From Ichthyophis bannanicus (Eukaryota > Chordata > Amphibia > Gymnophiona > Ichthyophiidae): DNA of 64,000 nt. The notes below the pieces were generated by a model that worked only from the letters and a program-made list of their open reading frames with translations, was not told where the DNA came from and ran no database searches. Shown one piece after another: positions 44,795-55,241 of the stretch. Made by a program: the position numbers and the translations under genes. Within the stretch, counting starts at the first letter, position 1. Every line of letters begins with the position of its first letter. The stretch lies in NCBI GenBank assembly GCA_033557465.1, contig CM066048.1, forward strand, positions 17,584,305 to 17,648,304, in the 5' to 3' direction.

Positions 44795-45270
44795 TATGTG
44801 CAATCTTCAATAAACATAAAATCAAATATCTTATCTATGCAGATGACATAAAGGTATATGCACCAGTGGACATAAAACCCCCCCAATATTACAATATCAC
44901 CGACCGCATAAATGAAGGGGAATCCCGGCTCAACACAAACAACCTGCAAATAAATTTCAGAAAAACTGAAATCCTGTTTACGTCAAGGAATCAGAACTTC
45001 ACCCCCCCCCCCCCCACCTTCTACTTACATAACGCCGAATTGCCAGTTAAACAGGAGGTAAAATACCTAGGTGTTATAATTGATAGAATCCTCAGTATGT
45101 CTTCGCAAATTAAACAAACTGCTAGAACAATATTTTACAAATTAAAAACCATACAGCATCTCAGGTCATTGATCCTTCTACCCGCCATTCTCTGAGTCAC
45201 GAACAATAGCCTAGTCTCCATTGTTTTGTCCGCCCTATGGAAGACAGCCCTGATCTGCCCCATGTTGGAA
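44795..45270 (+). pseudogene. L2-type LINE ORF2 fragment (L2-1)
   Basis: The frame shows ILIYADDIKVYAP-like sequence, the reverse-transcriptase active site (about 44835), then LQINFRKTEILFTS and VKYLGVIIDRILSMSSQIKQ, which is typical of L2-type ORF2 downstream of the active site. A stop at about 45195 ends the longest frame. The fragment abuts a second L2 piece at about 45280. Confidence 0.7.
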
Positions 45271-45279
45271 AAATCCTTC

Positions 45280-45598
45280 CTTAGATCGCTCTTCCCCAGC
45301 TCATTACAGGGCAGTCTCTAACCTACCCTTTCTGTCTAAAATTCTTCAGAAGATTGTATTTGCTCAACTCATTACACACTTGGATTCCACTCTTGTCCAG
45401 CACCCCCGCCAATCTGCTTTTCGCCTGGGACATAGTATAGAGCAATACTTCTCTCCTTTCTCATGAGCCCCACAATAAAGGCAACATTTCCCTAGCAGTC
45501 TCCCTGGATCTGTCCTATGCTTTTGACCCTGTAGACTGTAACATTCTTCTCTCTTGCCTGTACGACTTCGGCCTGTATGACACTGTTATTCACTAGTA
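45280..45598 (+). pseudogene. L2-type LINE ORF2, 5' half split by DIRS-D (L2-2)
   Basis: Translated segments include HYRAVSNLPFLSKILQKIVF, HPRQSAFRLGHSIEQ and SLDLSYAFDPVDCNILLS, ending CLYDFGLYDTVIH at the DIRS-D border. These are the early reverse-transcriptase blocks of L2-type ORF2, with a frameshift near 45450. The later blocks lie beyond DIRS-D at 51261-51895. Confidence 0.75.
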
Positions 45599-45765
45599 TC
45601 TCCAGGAACAAGCAGGAATGTAGTCTTCACATATGGGTATCGTCGGTACCGACGGAGCCTGCACGGGAACGCTCCCCAGCGTCCAATAGGAACGCTTTGG
45701 GGAGCATCCCTCAGCACATGTGCGCTGCCTTCCCGCCTTTCCAACTGTCCCTCTTCAGTTCTTTG
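45599..45765 (+). repeat. DIRS-D left inverted terminal repeat
   Basis: Contains the perfect palindrome GTCGGTACCGAC at 45642-45653. Inverted partner at 51070-51260. Confidence 0.85.
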
Positions 45766-46009
45766 TTTTCCGCGGAGCCGACAGGACCTATACCCTGTCA
45801 CCGCAGAAAATTCCATCTTTAAAATTGTTTTCTTGTGGTTGCATTTGCCTCCACACGACGCTTACCGGTACCGCCGGTTCTTTTCTGTTCTTTTCCAAAA
45901 AAACCCAACAACTTATACTTTGAACTGTTTGTCTTCAGAAACTTTTCTTTTTTGGTGCTAGGCGCCATTTTGGGCACTAGGCCCCATATTCCTAAAACCA
46001 ACTAGTGGT

Positions 46010-47817
46010 TTTAAAAAAATGTACTAAGTGTGGCAGTACCATTTACATCACTGACACCCATGATATGGTGTCTTCAATGTTTAGGGCCTGAACATTCTCC
46101 ATCTGAATGTCTCTCCTGTATGGGGATGACTAAGAAAGGAAGACAGAACCGGGCTGCAAAGCTCGGTACTCTCTTTTCTTTGGATGCCAGATCCATCGCA
46201 TCGACATCTTCAAGAGCCTCCTCTTCCTCCCATGGATCTCGTAACTAAACAAAAAAGCTGGTTCTCAAAGGGTAGCTCTCCTGCTAAGCATCGAGAGGCC
46301 ATTGGCATTGCCCTTGAGGGAACCACACCGGCAAAACAGCCCCGGCGGGAGGCTTTGGCTTCCAAAGCATCAAAGGGGCTCCAGGATGTTCTCGAGGCCT
46401 CGACCTCGCAAGAACTACTGGTGCCATGCTCAAGGGTCCCGGCCGTCTTCACCGGTACCGACACCCAGGCATCGGCAGCGTCGATAGACCAGAGGTTCCA
46501 CGCTATCGAACGCAGCATTGCAGCTCTTCTCACAGCTGTGGTACCTTTGACACCTATGGTTCAATGGGCACCAGTACCGACATCGATATCGATGCCGGTA
46601 ACTATACTAGTACCGGCACCGACGGGAATTCTTCTCATGCCATCTTTGGCTGGAATCGACAGATCGGTACCGGATCAACTCAGTACCAACTTTGATCGAT
46701 ACCGGGACCGTGCTTTGCATGAGCATCGGAGTCAGGAATACTTCGAATCCTCTGATTCCGAAGACTGACAATTCTGCTGGTACCAGAGAGTTTCTCCCAG
46801 AAGATCCCTCTTCTCCCCAACGCAGAATTTCACCTCCAGAGGACATGTCTTTTCAGGATTTTATTCGTGATATGGCCAAGGGCCTTTCAATCACGGTAGC
46901 TCCTGAAGAGGAGCCCAAAGCAAAGGAATTGGAAATTCTCCAATATCCTAAAGCTCCAAAAGAGGCAGCCACGCTGCCTATCCATGAAATTCTGCATAAC
47001 TTGATGCTCAGAATGTGGGAGACACCTCTGACTACATCTCCTCATTCTAGGAGACTTGATACCATGTATCGAGTTCCGCCATGTCCTGGATTTCAAAAGA
47101 CTCAGCTGCTACACCATTCAAGGGTGGTGGAGTCAGCCATGCGTAGGATGAAAAGTGCAAAGAGGCATGCATCCAATCCCCCAGGTTGTGAATGCAGGAC
47201 TCTGGACGCTTTTGGGCGCCAAACTTTTCAGGCTTCCATGCTTTCAGCTAGGATCAGTTCATATATACTATATATGGGAATGTTCCTCAAGGAAATTACA
47301 GGAGACTTGGAGCTTATGAGCCCACTTCTCCCAGATGATAAGAGACAAGACTTTCTTGCTCTAGTTAAGCATGCTCAAGATGTCTCCAGGTTTGTGAATT
47401 GTGCAGCTTTTGACTGCTTTGAATGCATCAGCAGAACCTCTGCTATTGCCATTGGGGCACGACTGATTGCCTGGCTTCAAGCATCAGACTTGGAGACTTG
47501 GGTACAGGACAAGTTAGGCAACATTCCTTGCACAGGAGAGAATCTCTTTGGCTAGAACTGGCAGGCAAGGGCTAACGAGTTAGATGCTGACAATACCACT
47601 CTAGATAGATTGTCAAAATCTACAGCCACTCCAGCCAAAAGGAAGCTTTATAAAAAAAAACTCTTTCAGCAAAAAGAGGAAATTTTATCCTTCCTATACC
47701 CTACAGAGTCAAACTCAGGGTCAGGTTGCCCAAAAGGGACAAACTAGACAGCAAAAGAAGCCAAAAGGCCCGAGAGCCCAACCAGCTCCGCAGGTTCAGC
47801 CCCCTCAAGGGCTTTGA
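46010..47817 (+). pseudogene. DIRS-D gag, broken
   Basis: The zinc-binding start is partly in one frame (CLQCLGPEHSPSECLSC at about 46070) with its first CxxC in another. Further pieces are 46184-46768 (basic and Ser-rich, SIDQRFHAIERSIAALL) and 46692-47555, with DMSFQDFIRDMAKGLSITVA, LDTMYRVPPCPGFQKTQLL, RISSYILYMGMFLKEITGDL and FDCFECISRTSAIAIGARLI. An in-frame TAG at 47553 and a later shift precede the end. The final stop is TGA at 47815-47817 in the context CTT-TGA-C, with pol in +1. Confidence 0.8.
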
Positions 47818-47818
47818 C
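47812..47818 (+). promoter_or_regulatory. Candidate +1 frameshift site at gag/pol junction (DIRS-D)
   Basis: CTT-TGA-C, identical to the site in DIRS-B. In the +1 frame, TTT-GAC leads into FDSFLESLAFLPLRG and the reverse transcriptase. Confidence 0.4.
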
Positions 47819-48760
47819 TCCTTTCTAGAGAGCTTAGCCTTCCTGCCTCTGAGGGGTCCCCAACCTCCCAATATCCCAGGCAGGTTATGCCACTTTGCCA
47901 ACAGATGGCGTCAGATAACAGCAGAAGATTGGACTCTGTCCATTGTAGGAGAGGGGTACAAGCTCCATTTTCACAGCATGCCCCCTCCTACAATTCTAAG
48001 GCAATTCAATTCTCAAACCTCTGCAGACAATCTGCTACATCACAAGGTCTCAACACTTCTTTCCCAAGGGGCAATAGAAGATGTACCCATTCTTCAAAGG
48101 GGTGCAGGTTTCTACTCCCCCTATTTTCTTATTCCAAAGAAAACAGGAGGACACAGACCCATTCTAGACCTCAGAGAATTGAACAAATACCTGTTCCGAG
48201 AGAAGTTCAAAATGATTTCTCTAGGAACTCTTCTGCCATACCTTCAAAGCCAGGATTGGCTTTGCTCTCTAGACTTAAAGGATGCATACACTCACATTCT
48301 GATCCATCCAGATCACAGGAAATTCTTATGATTCCTTTTCAAGGGAAAGCATTTCCAGTACAGGGTTCTTCCCTTTGGTCTGGCTTCAGCACCAAGAGTA
48401 TTCACGAAATGCATGGCAGTAGTAGCTGCATTTCTGCGAACCCTGGGGATATTCGTCTTCCCTTACTTAGACGACTGGCTCATTCGAGCCCCTACAGTTG
48501 CAGAGGCCAGTACTGCACTGTCTCACACAATGCGAATCCTCCAGTACTTGGGGTTGGTAATAAATGTCCCAATATCCCAACTTGTTCCTTCCCAATGCCT
48601 AGAATTCATAGGGGCCTGTCTAGATACCAGACAGGCAAAGGCTTTCCTTCCACAGGCCCGGTGTCTTCGCATAATGCAACTAGCTTCTCAGGCAGCGGGG
48701 AAATCCTACCTAACTGCTCGAGAGCTTCCACATATGGGACATATGGCTGGGACATATGGC
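47813..48760 (+). pseudogene. DIRS-D reverse transcriptase
   Basis: Blocks seen are FYSPYFLIPKKTGGHRPILD, ELNKYLFREKFKMISLGT, CSLDLKDAYTHILIHPDHRK and, after an in-frame TGA at about 48330, RTLGIFVFPYLDDWLIRAP with intact YLDD at about 48465. An ACATATGG-containing short duplication at about 48730-48755 shifts the frame before the RNase H part. Catalytic residues are kept, but the stop and shift make it inactive. Confidence 0.85.
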
Positions 48761-49735
48761 ATCCACAGTTCATGTAGTCCCATATGCTCGCCTCCACATG
48801 CGAGCAGCTCAGTGGACCCTATCCACGCAGTGGACACAGGCCACAGAACATTTATCAGACAAAATAATAAACTCTCAACGACTAATTTTGTCCCTCCAAT
48901 GGTGGCAATCACTAGAAAATCTGACAGTGGGGTCTCCTTTCCAGCAACCCCTCTTTCAGGCCACCCTAATAACAGATGCCTCACAGGTGGGTTGGGGAGC
49001 ACACCTGAATCATCTCTCTACCCAGGGCACCTGGACTGCACAGGAGGCTGGTCTACACATAAACCTCCTGGAATTAAGAGCAATCTATCTAACTCTTCGA
49101 GTATTCCTCACCCAGCTCAGCTACAAGACAGTCTTAGTCCAGACGGACAATCAAATAGCCATGTTCTATGTGAACAAGCAGGGCAGGACAGGCTCTCTGT
49201 CGTTATGCAATAAAGCTTTATGACTGTGGGCCCTCGCCAGAGAGTATCAAATTCACCTTCTAGTGGTATATCTTCCAGGCATTCAAAACCTTTGGGCAGA
49301 CAAACTCAGTCGAGTACTGTTGTCTCACGAATGGTCTCTCCACCTAGACCAGGTGGCAAGGATTTTTCATCTCTGGGGCACTCCAGACATAGACCTCTTT
49401 GCAAGTCCACTGAATGCCAAAGATTCCGTCTCACAATTGTCAGGCAAGGGATGCCTTCCTCCTTCACTGGGGTCAAGACTTCCTTTATGCCTTCCCACCC
49501 ATTCCCCTCATCCCCAAAACATTCTTAAAGCTTCAGAGAGACAGTGGTCGCATGATTCTCATAACGCCACGATAGCCACGCCAAGCGTGGTATCCCCTGC
49601 TTCTACATCTCTCTCAAGCTGCACCTCTGGAGTTAGGGCATGCTCCAGATCTCCTTTCCCAAGAGGACGGGATGCTATGGCACCCAAATCCCCAGTCCCT
49701 GCATCTCATGGCCTGGTTGCTGAAGGCTAAGACCT
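48756..49735 (+). pseudogene. DIRS-D RNase H and methyltransferase-like domains
   Basis: RNase H blocks are ITDASQVGWGAHL, INLLELRAIYLTL, QTDNQIAMFYVNKQGRTGSL and NLWADKLSRVLLSHEW. A TGA at about 49221 interrupts it. The methyltransferase-like part starts WGTPDIDLFASPLNA and continues after a frameshift near 49420 with HWGQDFLYAFPPIPLIP. The overlapping frame for the recombinase is open in two pieces over the same DNA. Confidence 0.75.
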
Positions 49736-50766
49736 CCAGGATTTCAACCTGTCCCAACAGGTAAAGGATATCCTTCAGGCTTCTAGGAAACTTTCCACAA
49801 GAAGATCTTATGCCTTCAAGTGAAAACGTTTCACTATATGGTGCTGCAAGAAGGGATTAAACCCCCTTGTCATACCTTTAGAATAGATACTAGAGTATCT
49901 TCTTCACTTATCGAATTCTGGTCTAAAGACCAATTCGGTAAGAGTCCATCTTAGTGCAATTGAAGCTTCTTATAAGCCTCTGAATGGACAACCAATTTCC
50001 TCTCATCCACTAATATCCAGATTTATGAGAGGTCTTCTATTAACCAAGCCTCCCATCAAGCCACCACCGGTGACATGGGATCTAAATCTAGTTCTCGGGC
50101 AGCTCATGAAGCCAACTTTTGAGCCTTTAGCCACTACAACCCTTAAGTTTTTGACCTGGAAGGTCATCTTCCTAATTGCAATCACCTCTGCACGTCGCAT
50201 TAGTGAACTGCAAGCTTTAGTGGCTGATCCTCCTTATACTAGGATTCATCATGTTAAGGTTGTTTTTAGAACTCATCCACACTCTTTGCCAAAGGTGGTT
50301 TCGCCTTTTCGTTTAAATCAATCAATTTATCTTCCTGTATTTTTTCCGAGGCCTCACGCCTCTAATGTAGAAAAATCTTCATACCTTGGATTGTAAAAGG
50401 GCCTTAACCTTTTACCTACAAAGAACACAGCAACATAGAAAGTCCTCGCAACTTTTTATAGCTTTTGACTCTAGTCATTTGGGACTTCCAGTCTCCAAAA
50501 GGACTTTATCTAAATGGATTGCCCAATGCATATCCTTTGCTTATGAGAGTAAGGGTCTTCCTTTTCTAGGCCATGTCACAGCTCATAACATGAGAGCCAT
50601 GGCAACTTCCATGGCTAATCTCCACTCTGTGTCTATCGATGACATCTGTCGAGCAGCCACCTGGGCTTCGGTATACACTTTCACAGCCCACTACTGCCTG
50701 GATAAAGCCTCCCGTCGGGATGCCTTCTTTGGCCAAGCTGTTCTTCAAAATCTCTTTCAGACCTAA
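49736..50766 (+). pseudogene. DIRS-D tyrosine recombinase
   Basis: The frame has ILQASRKLSTRRSYAFK followed by a stop (TGA at about 49821), another stop near 49884, then MRGLLLTKPPIKPPPVTWDL, ITSARRISELQALVADPPYT with the first catalytic Arg, a frameshift at about 50385, TAHNMRAMATSMANL (His-x-x-Arg) and AATWASVYTFTAHYCLD with the likely Tyr. It ends AFFGQAVLQNLFQT then a stop at 50766. This end matches DIRS-E and shows where DIRS-B was altered. Confidence 0.85.
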
Positions 50767-50888
50767 CTCAACTCCTACCCACCAACCCTGGTGGAATGCC
50801 AGAGATCCATGGGAGGAAGGATGCCTACCTTTCTAGGGTGGCACCTTCCTGGGGCTATTTCCCTGGCATCTTCAGCTAGGGTGGTCCC

Positions 50889-50990
50889 CATATGTGAAGA
50901 CTACATTCCTGCTTGTTCCTGGAGATAGCGTAGTTACTCACCTGTAACAGGTGATCTCCGGGAACAGCAGGAATTTAGTCTTCACAACCC
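50889..50990. repeat. DIRS-D internal complementary region
   Basis: An uninterrupted ICR. TGTGAAGACTACATTCCTGC...GGAGATA is complementary to the left end, and GCGTAGTTACTCACCTGTAA...AGTCTTCACA is complementary to the right end. Confidence 0.9.
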
Positions 50991-51069
50991 ACCCACCTCC
51001 CCTAGGAGTTGTCTCTCTATCTCTCTGTCTCTTTCCTCTCTCCCTCTATCCTTTCACTCAGCTACAAAC

Positions 51070-51260
51070 TTAACTGAAGAGGGACAGTTGGAAAGGCGGG
51101 AAGGCAGCGTGCATGTGCTGAGGGATGCTCCCAAAAGCATTCCTATTGGACGCTGGGGAGCGTTCCCGCGCAGGCTCTGTCGGTACCGACGATACCCATA
51201 TGTGAAGACTAAATTCTTGCTGTTCCCGGAGGTCACCTGTTACAGGTGAGTAACTACGCT
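51070..51260 (-). repeat. DIRS-D right inverted terminal repeat
   Basis: Reverse complement of 45599-45765 plus the outer ACCTGTTACAGGTGAGTAAC end, which ends GCT at 51260. Confidence 0.85.
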
Positions 51261-51895
51261 TTCTTTCATTTCTCTCAAATACATCCTTCTCTGTTGTATC
51301 TAACTCTACTTCATCCCCTCTCACCCTTGTATCTCTCACCCTTATTATACAGCAGAGCTGGATTTCAGTATATTATTATGCTGATGACATAATATTCTTC
51401 CTCCATACCAACCCTGTTTCTCTGAGTCTTTCTCCCCTTAACACCTGCTTCTCCCAAATCACTAACTGCATGACATCTAATCTTCTTCTGAATCCCAATA
51501 AGACTTCTGCCATATGGCTCACGGGTTCCAGTCCCTGTCCCTCACTATCCCCAGTGCTTCTGAGTACTCCTATCCCCCTGGTACCCTTATTCCATTATCT
51601 AGGTGTTATTCTCGATTCTTCTCTGACTTTTCATGGCCATATTAGTGCTGTTGTCCACCACTCCTTCTATTCACTCTGTCAGATTTGGGCCGTTTGTCCA
51701 TTCCTTTCCTCCTCTTCCCTGACCACCTTACTTCTAACATTAATCTTGTCTGTCTTAGATTACTGTAATGTTCTTCCGCGGGCCTCCCACATCATGAACT
51801 GCAGCGCCTACAGCTCATCCAAAATACGGCCGTCAAGATACTTGCTCATTCTTTGCGCTTTGACAACGCAGTCCCTCTTCTAATTCACTTCCAGT
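51261..51895 (+). pseudogene. L2-type LINE ORF2, 3' half after DIRS-D (L2-2)
   Basis: Directly after DIRS-D the frame reads FLSNTSFSVVSNSTSSPLT, then VYYYADDIIFFLHT (the active site, about 51380), LLLNPNKTSAIWL, LFHYLGVILDSSLTFHGHIS and LDYCNVLP. This continues the L2 blocks that stop at 45598. A stop at about 51881 and a change of sequence at 51895 end it. Confidence 0.75.
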
Positions 51896-52148
51896 CAGGG
51901 GCAGCCCAAGGGGAGTGCGGGGCCATGTGCAGAGACTCGGTGCGGGGCCTCATTTGTATAAATATTTGCATAATGTTACCATGCACTAACTTTTAGTAAA
52001 CATGCCTATTAATGAGTGTCTGGATAAAGAATGACTACCAGAATTCCATATTACTATACTCCAGTGCCAACCACCAGGCACATATGGGAGTACTATAAAC
52101 ACTGCCCATTTATAGCCCATTAAAAAAAAAACTTTGTTTGTAAACTCA
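51896..52148. other. No gene recognised
   Basis: No supported feature. The junction at 51895 starts CAGGGGCAGCCCAAGGGGAG, possibly the end of a decayed DNA transposon. Confidence 0.3.
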
Positions 52149-52266
52149 ATCCCCTCTCCTAAAGAAATTTTTTGTCAGAACTGTTACCGTGAGGAACCCT
52201 CTCATGGTAACCTGTGCCTTTTTCTCGTTTTTATGAGCCAACTACCAGCTCTGCCTGTGTACTTTT
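52149..52266 (+). repeat. Left inverted flank of the PLE region
   Basis: The stretch TCCCCTCTCC ... TTTTTAAAACAAGG is repeated in inverse orientation at 63771-64000. It contains its own hairpin, CTGTTACCGTGAGG / CCTCTCATGGTAAC, and GAGCCAACTACCAGCTCTGC. Confidence 0.75.
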
Positions 52267-52371
52267 TAAAACAAGGTGTACCACAAGGGAGGCAAGAACT
52301 CACGTATCTGTAGATAACACAGTCCAAAGACGTGATAAAGTGGAAAAACACTTTATTCAACCAAACCTACA

Positions 52372-52420
52372 GCCAACCCGACACAGGCCGTATTTCGTGT
52401 ACCTTCATCAGGGGTTGATC
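52372..52420 (-). ncRNA. Hammerhead ribozyme-like motif in left pLTR
   Basis: On the minus strand the core CTGATGA (52411-52405), GAAA (52396-52393) and the cleavage-site sequence TGTC occur in hammerhead order. Stem I pairs TCAACCC with GGGTTGG. Stem III pairs the bases after GAA (ATAC) with GTGT through one wobble. The spacer AGGTACAC, where stem II should lie, is not a convincing helix. Hammerhead motifs are known from PLE repeats. Confidence 0.6.
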
Positions 52421-52546
52421 GGATAAAATACTAAAACATAAAAATGAAGTAAAAACATAATAGTAAAACATTGTGTAAGAACAGATGATTAAAACTTAAT
52501 CTTAAATCATACATAAGTACATTAAAAGCATAAATATCATAAATAA

Positions 52547-52768
52547 GTCAATCAATGTGTGCCTTCGAGTCAGTCCTGACTCCTGGCGACCCAGAAGCTC
52601 CTGGGTTTTCTTGGCAGTGTCACCGGAAGTAGATTGCCAGGCCTTTCTTCCAAGGCAATGGAGGGTTAAGTGACTTGCCCAAGGCCACAAGGAGTGCTAG
52701 TGGGAATCGAACCCTGGTTGCTTGATTACCAAGCCAGTGTTCTAACCACTAGGCTACTCCTCCACTCC
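52547..52768 (-). mobile_element. tRNA-derived SINE, second family (copy 3), with 10-bp target duplication
   Basis: On the minus strand it shows TAGCCTAGTGGTTAGAACAC, GGTTCGATTCCCACTAGCAC, GGCCTTGGGCAAGTCACTTA and GGAGTCAGGACTGACTCGAA. TCATAAATAA flanks it on both sides (52537-52546 and 52769-52778). The other pLTR has the empty site, so the insertion is directly proven. Confidence 0.9.
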
Positions 52769-52840
52769 TCATAAATAACTAAAAAATATAAAAACAAACT
52801 CAAACCAATAAAAGGGATAAAAAGTGCAATTGGAACCCAA

Positions 52841-54307
52841 TAAATAATAAAACTAATCATAATCAATCCATAGATAATAAACACTATAACAAAATAAAAA
52901 CTCAGAACATATTAATTAAATACATAAAAGTATACGTACTTAAGACAGAAAAAGGTAATCATGGACAGCATATTGTATAATAATTATTACTATGGAGCAC
53001 AAAGGACACACAAGACGACGATCGTTTATACAAAATCATGCTTATACTAGTCAAACGGGAATTAAACTTTATAAATTAATATAAGCCGCCCTATATGTTG
53101 AAAATTCAGCATATTGGCAAAGGGAAAGAAAGCAGCAGGAGCGAAAGAAACACTACCAGAACCCAGGGGATAAAACGGTAGCAATGTATAATCTCTAATG
53201 TCATGTCTCTATCTACCACTCTCTTATTGAGAAAGAACCTCATCTACTTATTAGAAATTTATAATAACCCATTTCAATATGGACCATTTCAAAAGGGGGG
53301 AGAGACCTATAGGTGTAAGGACATTAATCTAAAATCAATTATAAAATACCTAGCCGCATATTAAAAATAATCTCACAAAAGACAAATGCATCCCAGCCTA
53401 TCAATTCGAACCTTATGTGGTCTAATGAAGATTTCTGGGGAAAGGCCTACTGTCATGGCCTCAAGATGAATGTAAAAAGTTTGACCAAATAAAATCCGGC
53501 AACATATGTTCTCCGCAAGTACCTCACAGATCGCTAAAAAGCCATGTACATATGTTCTCCGTAAACCTGTCTCAGCTCACTGTCAGAGAAAAACAAAAAA
53601 AAATGTGTTCAAGATTCTAAACTAAACATAAACTATAACCAATGAAAGAAACACCCGGCAAAGAGAATCAAACTTGCATCTTTCAATATTAAAGGCCATA
53701 GCTTTGTGGCGCTGATGCTAAACAATGAAAAGAGAATTCACCGTCTGCTCTCTGTAAATTCGTCTGAGATCGTGAAACGCCGGCTCATGCGCACATAAAA
53801 CCGGAGTCAGCTCGGCGGGAAACAAAAGGGGCGGAGTTATATCGTCCTGCCACAGATCATAGGATTGAAACAAAAAGGTTCATTAGGGTAATTTTAAAAT
53901 ATAGAATTGAATAAAAAAGCCGAAATGATAGGCTAGATGCTTTTATAGAACGACTGCATCTTAAAACTTAAACAGTGCCTTTGAGCAACAGCGAGCTAAA
54001 GAACACATTGTACAAAAATTGTAAAGTCCATTGAGGACTATGACAAGTGGAAATTACCATATTGTCGCAGAATTATACTGTGAGATTCAAAAATATTCTT
54101 GTCAAATTGTCAGCAGATTGCATCAGCACATGTACCTTTATATGACACCCATATGACTAAAAACATTTAAAAACGAATGGAACTGAAACAAAAACTAAGA
54201 TAGTCTATACTGTATCTAAAAAAAGAGAAAAGGAAAAAGGAAAACAAATGGGTGTCTGTACATAAAAAGATTTCTCATATAAAAAAGTATTATATGGATC
54301 AAAACTA
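52841..54307 (-). other. PLE 3' non-coding part
   Basis: AT-rich sequence between the stop of the GIY-YIG domain and the left pLTR. No open frame or motif is recognisable. Confidence 0.5.
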
Positions 54308-54865
54308 CTAAAGGAAAACAGAATAATATATGTCTAAATTAAGACCATTAGGAGTGAGTGTATTCAATAAAAATATATACCTCTGCTCAAGTCTCAAGAT
54401 GGTCTTATTAGCATCACCACCCCTCCAATTGGACTTAACCTTTTTAATTAAAAAAAATTTTAAGTCAGTAATTTTATGTTGGTATTCCTGCCAATGGGCA
54501 ACAAGAGGTTTATCCATGATACCTCTTCTAATGCAACTCTTGTGTTCCATAATCCTGGTCTTGATGTTACGAATGGTTTTGCCCACATATAATAGGCTAC
54601 AAGGACATTGAATCACATAGATGACATTAGATGTTTCACAGTTAGAGAAATCATTGATATAAAACTTCTTGTGTGTGGTAGGATGAATGAAAACGTTCCT
54701 AACAGGCATTACATTGAGACAAACGCAACATCTCCCACATTGGAACTGACCTTTATATTGAGATAAATAGCTCCGTTCTGTTAGGGCTGATGGTACAAGC
54801 AAATTCCTTAAATTGACATTACGTTTATGTGCTATCGTGAGAGACAAATCTTGAAATGCTGGCAA
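54308..54865 (-). pseudogene. PLE C-terminal part with GIY-YIG endonuclease
   Basis: The 185-codon frame encodes the C-terminus of the PLE protein. A cysteine cluster, CGRCCVCLN, precedes the GIY-YIG core. The core reads NVIYVIQCPCSLLYVGKT followed by IRNIKTRIMEHKSCIRRG, where VIYVIQC and YVGKT stand for the GIY and YIG strands and the Arg and His/Glu are catalytic candidates. The sequence ends at 54308 after RLEQRYIFLLNTLTPNGLN. In PLEs this nuclease cuts the target DNA. The frame itself is intact, but upstream it is interrupted by the L2-type tail at 54905-54968. Confidence 0.9.
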
Positions 54866-54904
54866 GGTCTGTAAAAGATGCCATTCTGTCTTGAGAATCT
54901 TTAT

Positions 54905-54968
54905 TATTTTACCTCTTTGACCCGGTGAAAAGCGGGATATAAATGCAGTTAAATAATAAATAAATAAA
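54905..54968 (+). mobile_element. Tail-only L2-type insertion in the PLE gene
   Basis: TTTGACCCGGTGAAAAGCGG, GATATAAATGCAG and an AAAT tail match the 3' end at 7690-7770. It breaks the PLE frame between the ARDSSRESLL part and the FQDLSLTIAHKRN part. Confidence 0.75.
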
Positions 54969-55241
54969 TTTTAGATGAATAGTGAGAATATAGAAGAGGA
55001 CAAACTATTCCTATGTCTGTCTTTTTAATTTTTGGCCTTAGAAGTGATTCACGTGATGAATCTCTAGCCCTTTTGAGGGCGGACTCTACATATTTAATAG
55101 GATATTTTTTAGAAAAGAAACGTGTGTGCATAGTTGAAGCTGCTTCTTCAAAATCCTGTAAATGAGTACATGTTCTCCTAACCCTAAGAAATTGACTTAT
55201 TGGAAGATTATTCTTTAAAGAAGGATTGTGGTAACTATCAT
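54969..55241 (-). pseudogene. PLE middle part after the reverse transcriptase
   Basis: The frame reads NNLPISQFLRVRRTCTHLQD, then MHTRFFSKKYPIKYVESALK and RARDSSRESLLRPKIKK. ISQFLRxRRxC and the YP..Y...A..RA pattern are typical of the linker between reverse transcriptase and GIY-YIG in PLEs. It begins at the DIRS-E border; its upstream partner ends at 61019. Confidence 0.85.

Larger units (their letters stand above)
45599..51260 (+). mobile_element. DIRS-D: full-length DIRS retrotransposon, mutated, inside L2-2
   Basis: It begins TCTCCAGGAACAAGCAGGAA and ends ACAGGTGAGTAACTACGCT. It has inverted repeats (45599-45765 and 51070-51260), gag, reverse transcriptase, RNase H/methyltransferase, tyrosine recombinase and an uninterrupted ICR (50889-50990). 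It belongs to the same subfamily as DIRS-B. It splits an L2 reverse-transcriptase gene. Confidence 0.9.
52267..52840 (-). repeat. PLE left direct repeat (pLTR), SINE-interrupted
   Basis: It runs from AAGGTGTACCACAAGGGAGG to GTGCAATTGGAACCCA and matches 63346-63693 almost base for base once the SINE at 52547-52768 is removed. It carries a hammerhead-like motif on the minus strand. Confidence 0.9.
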
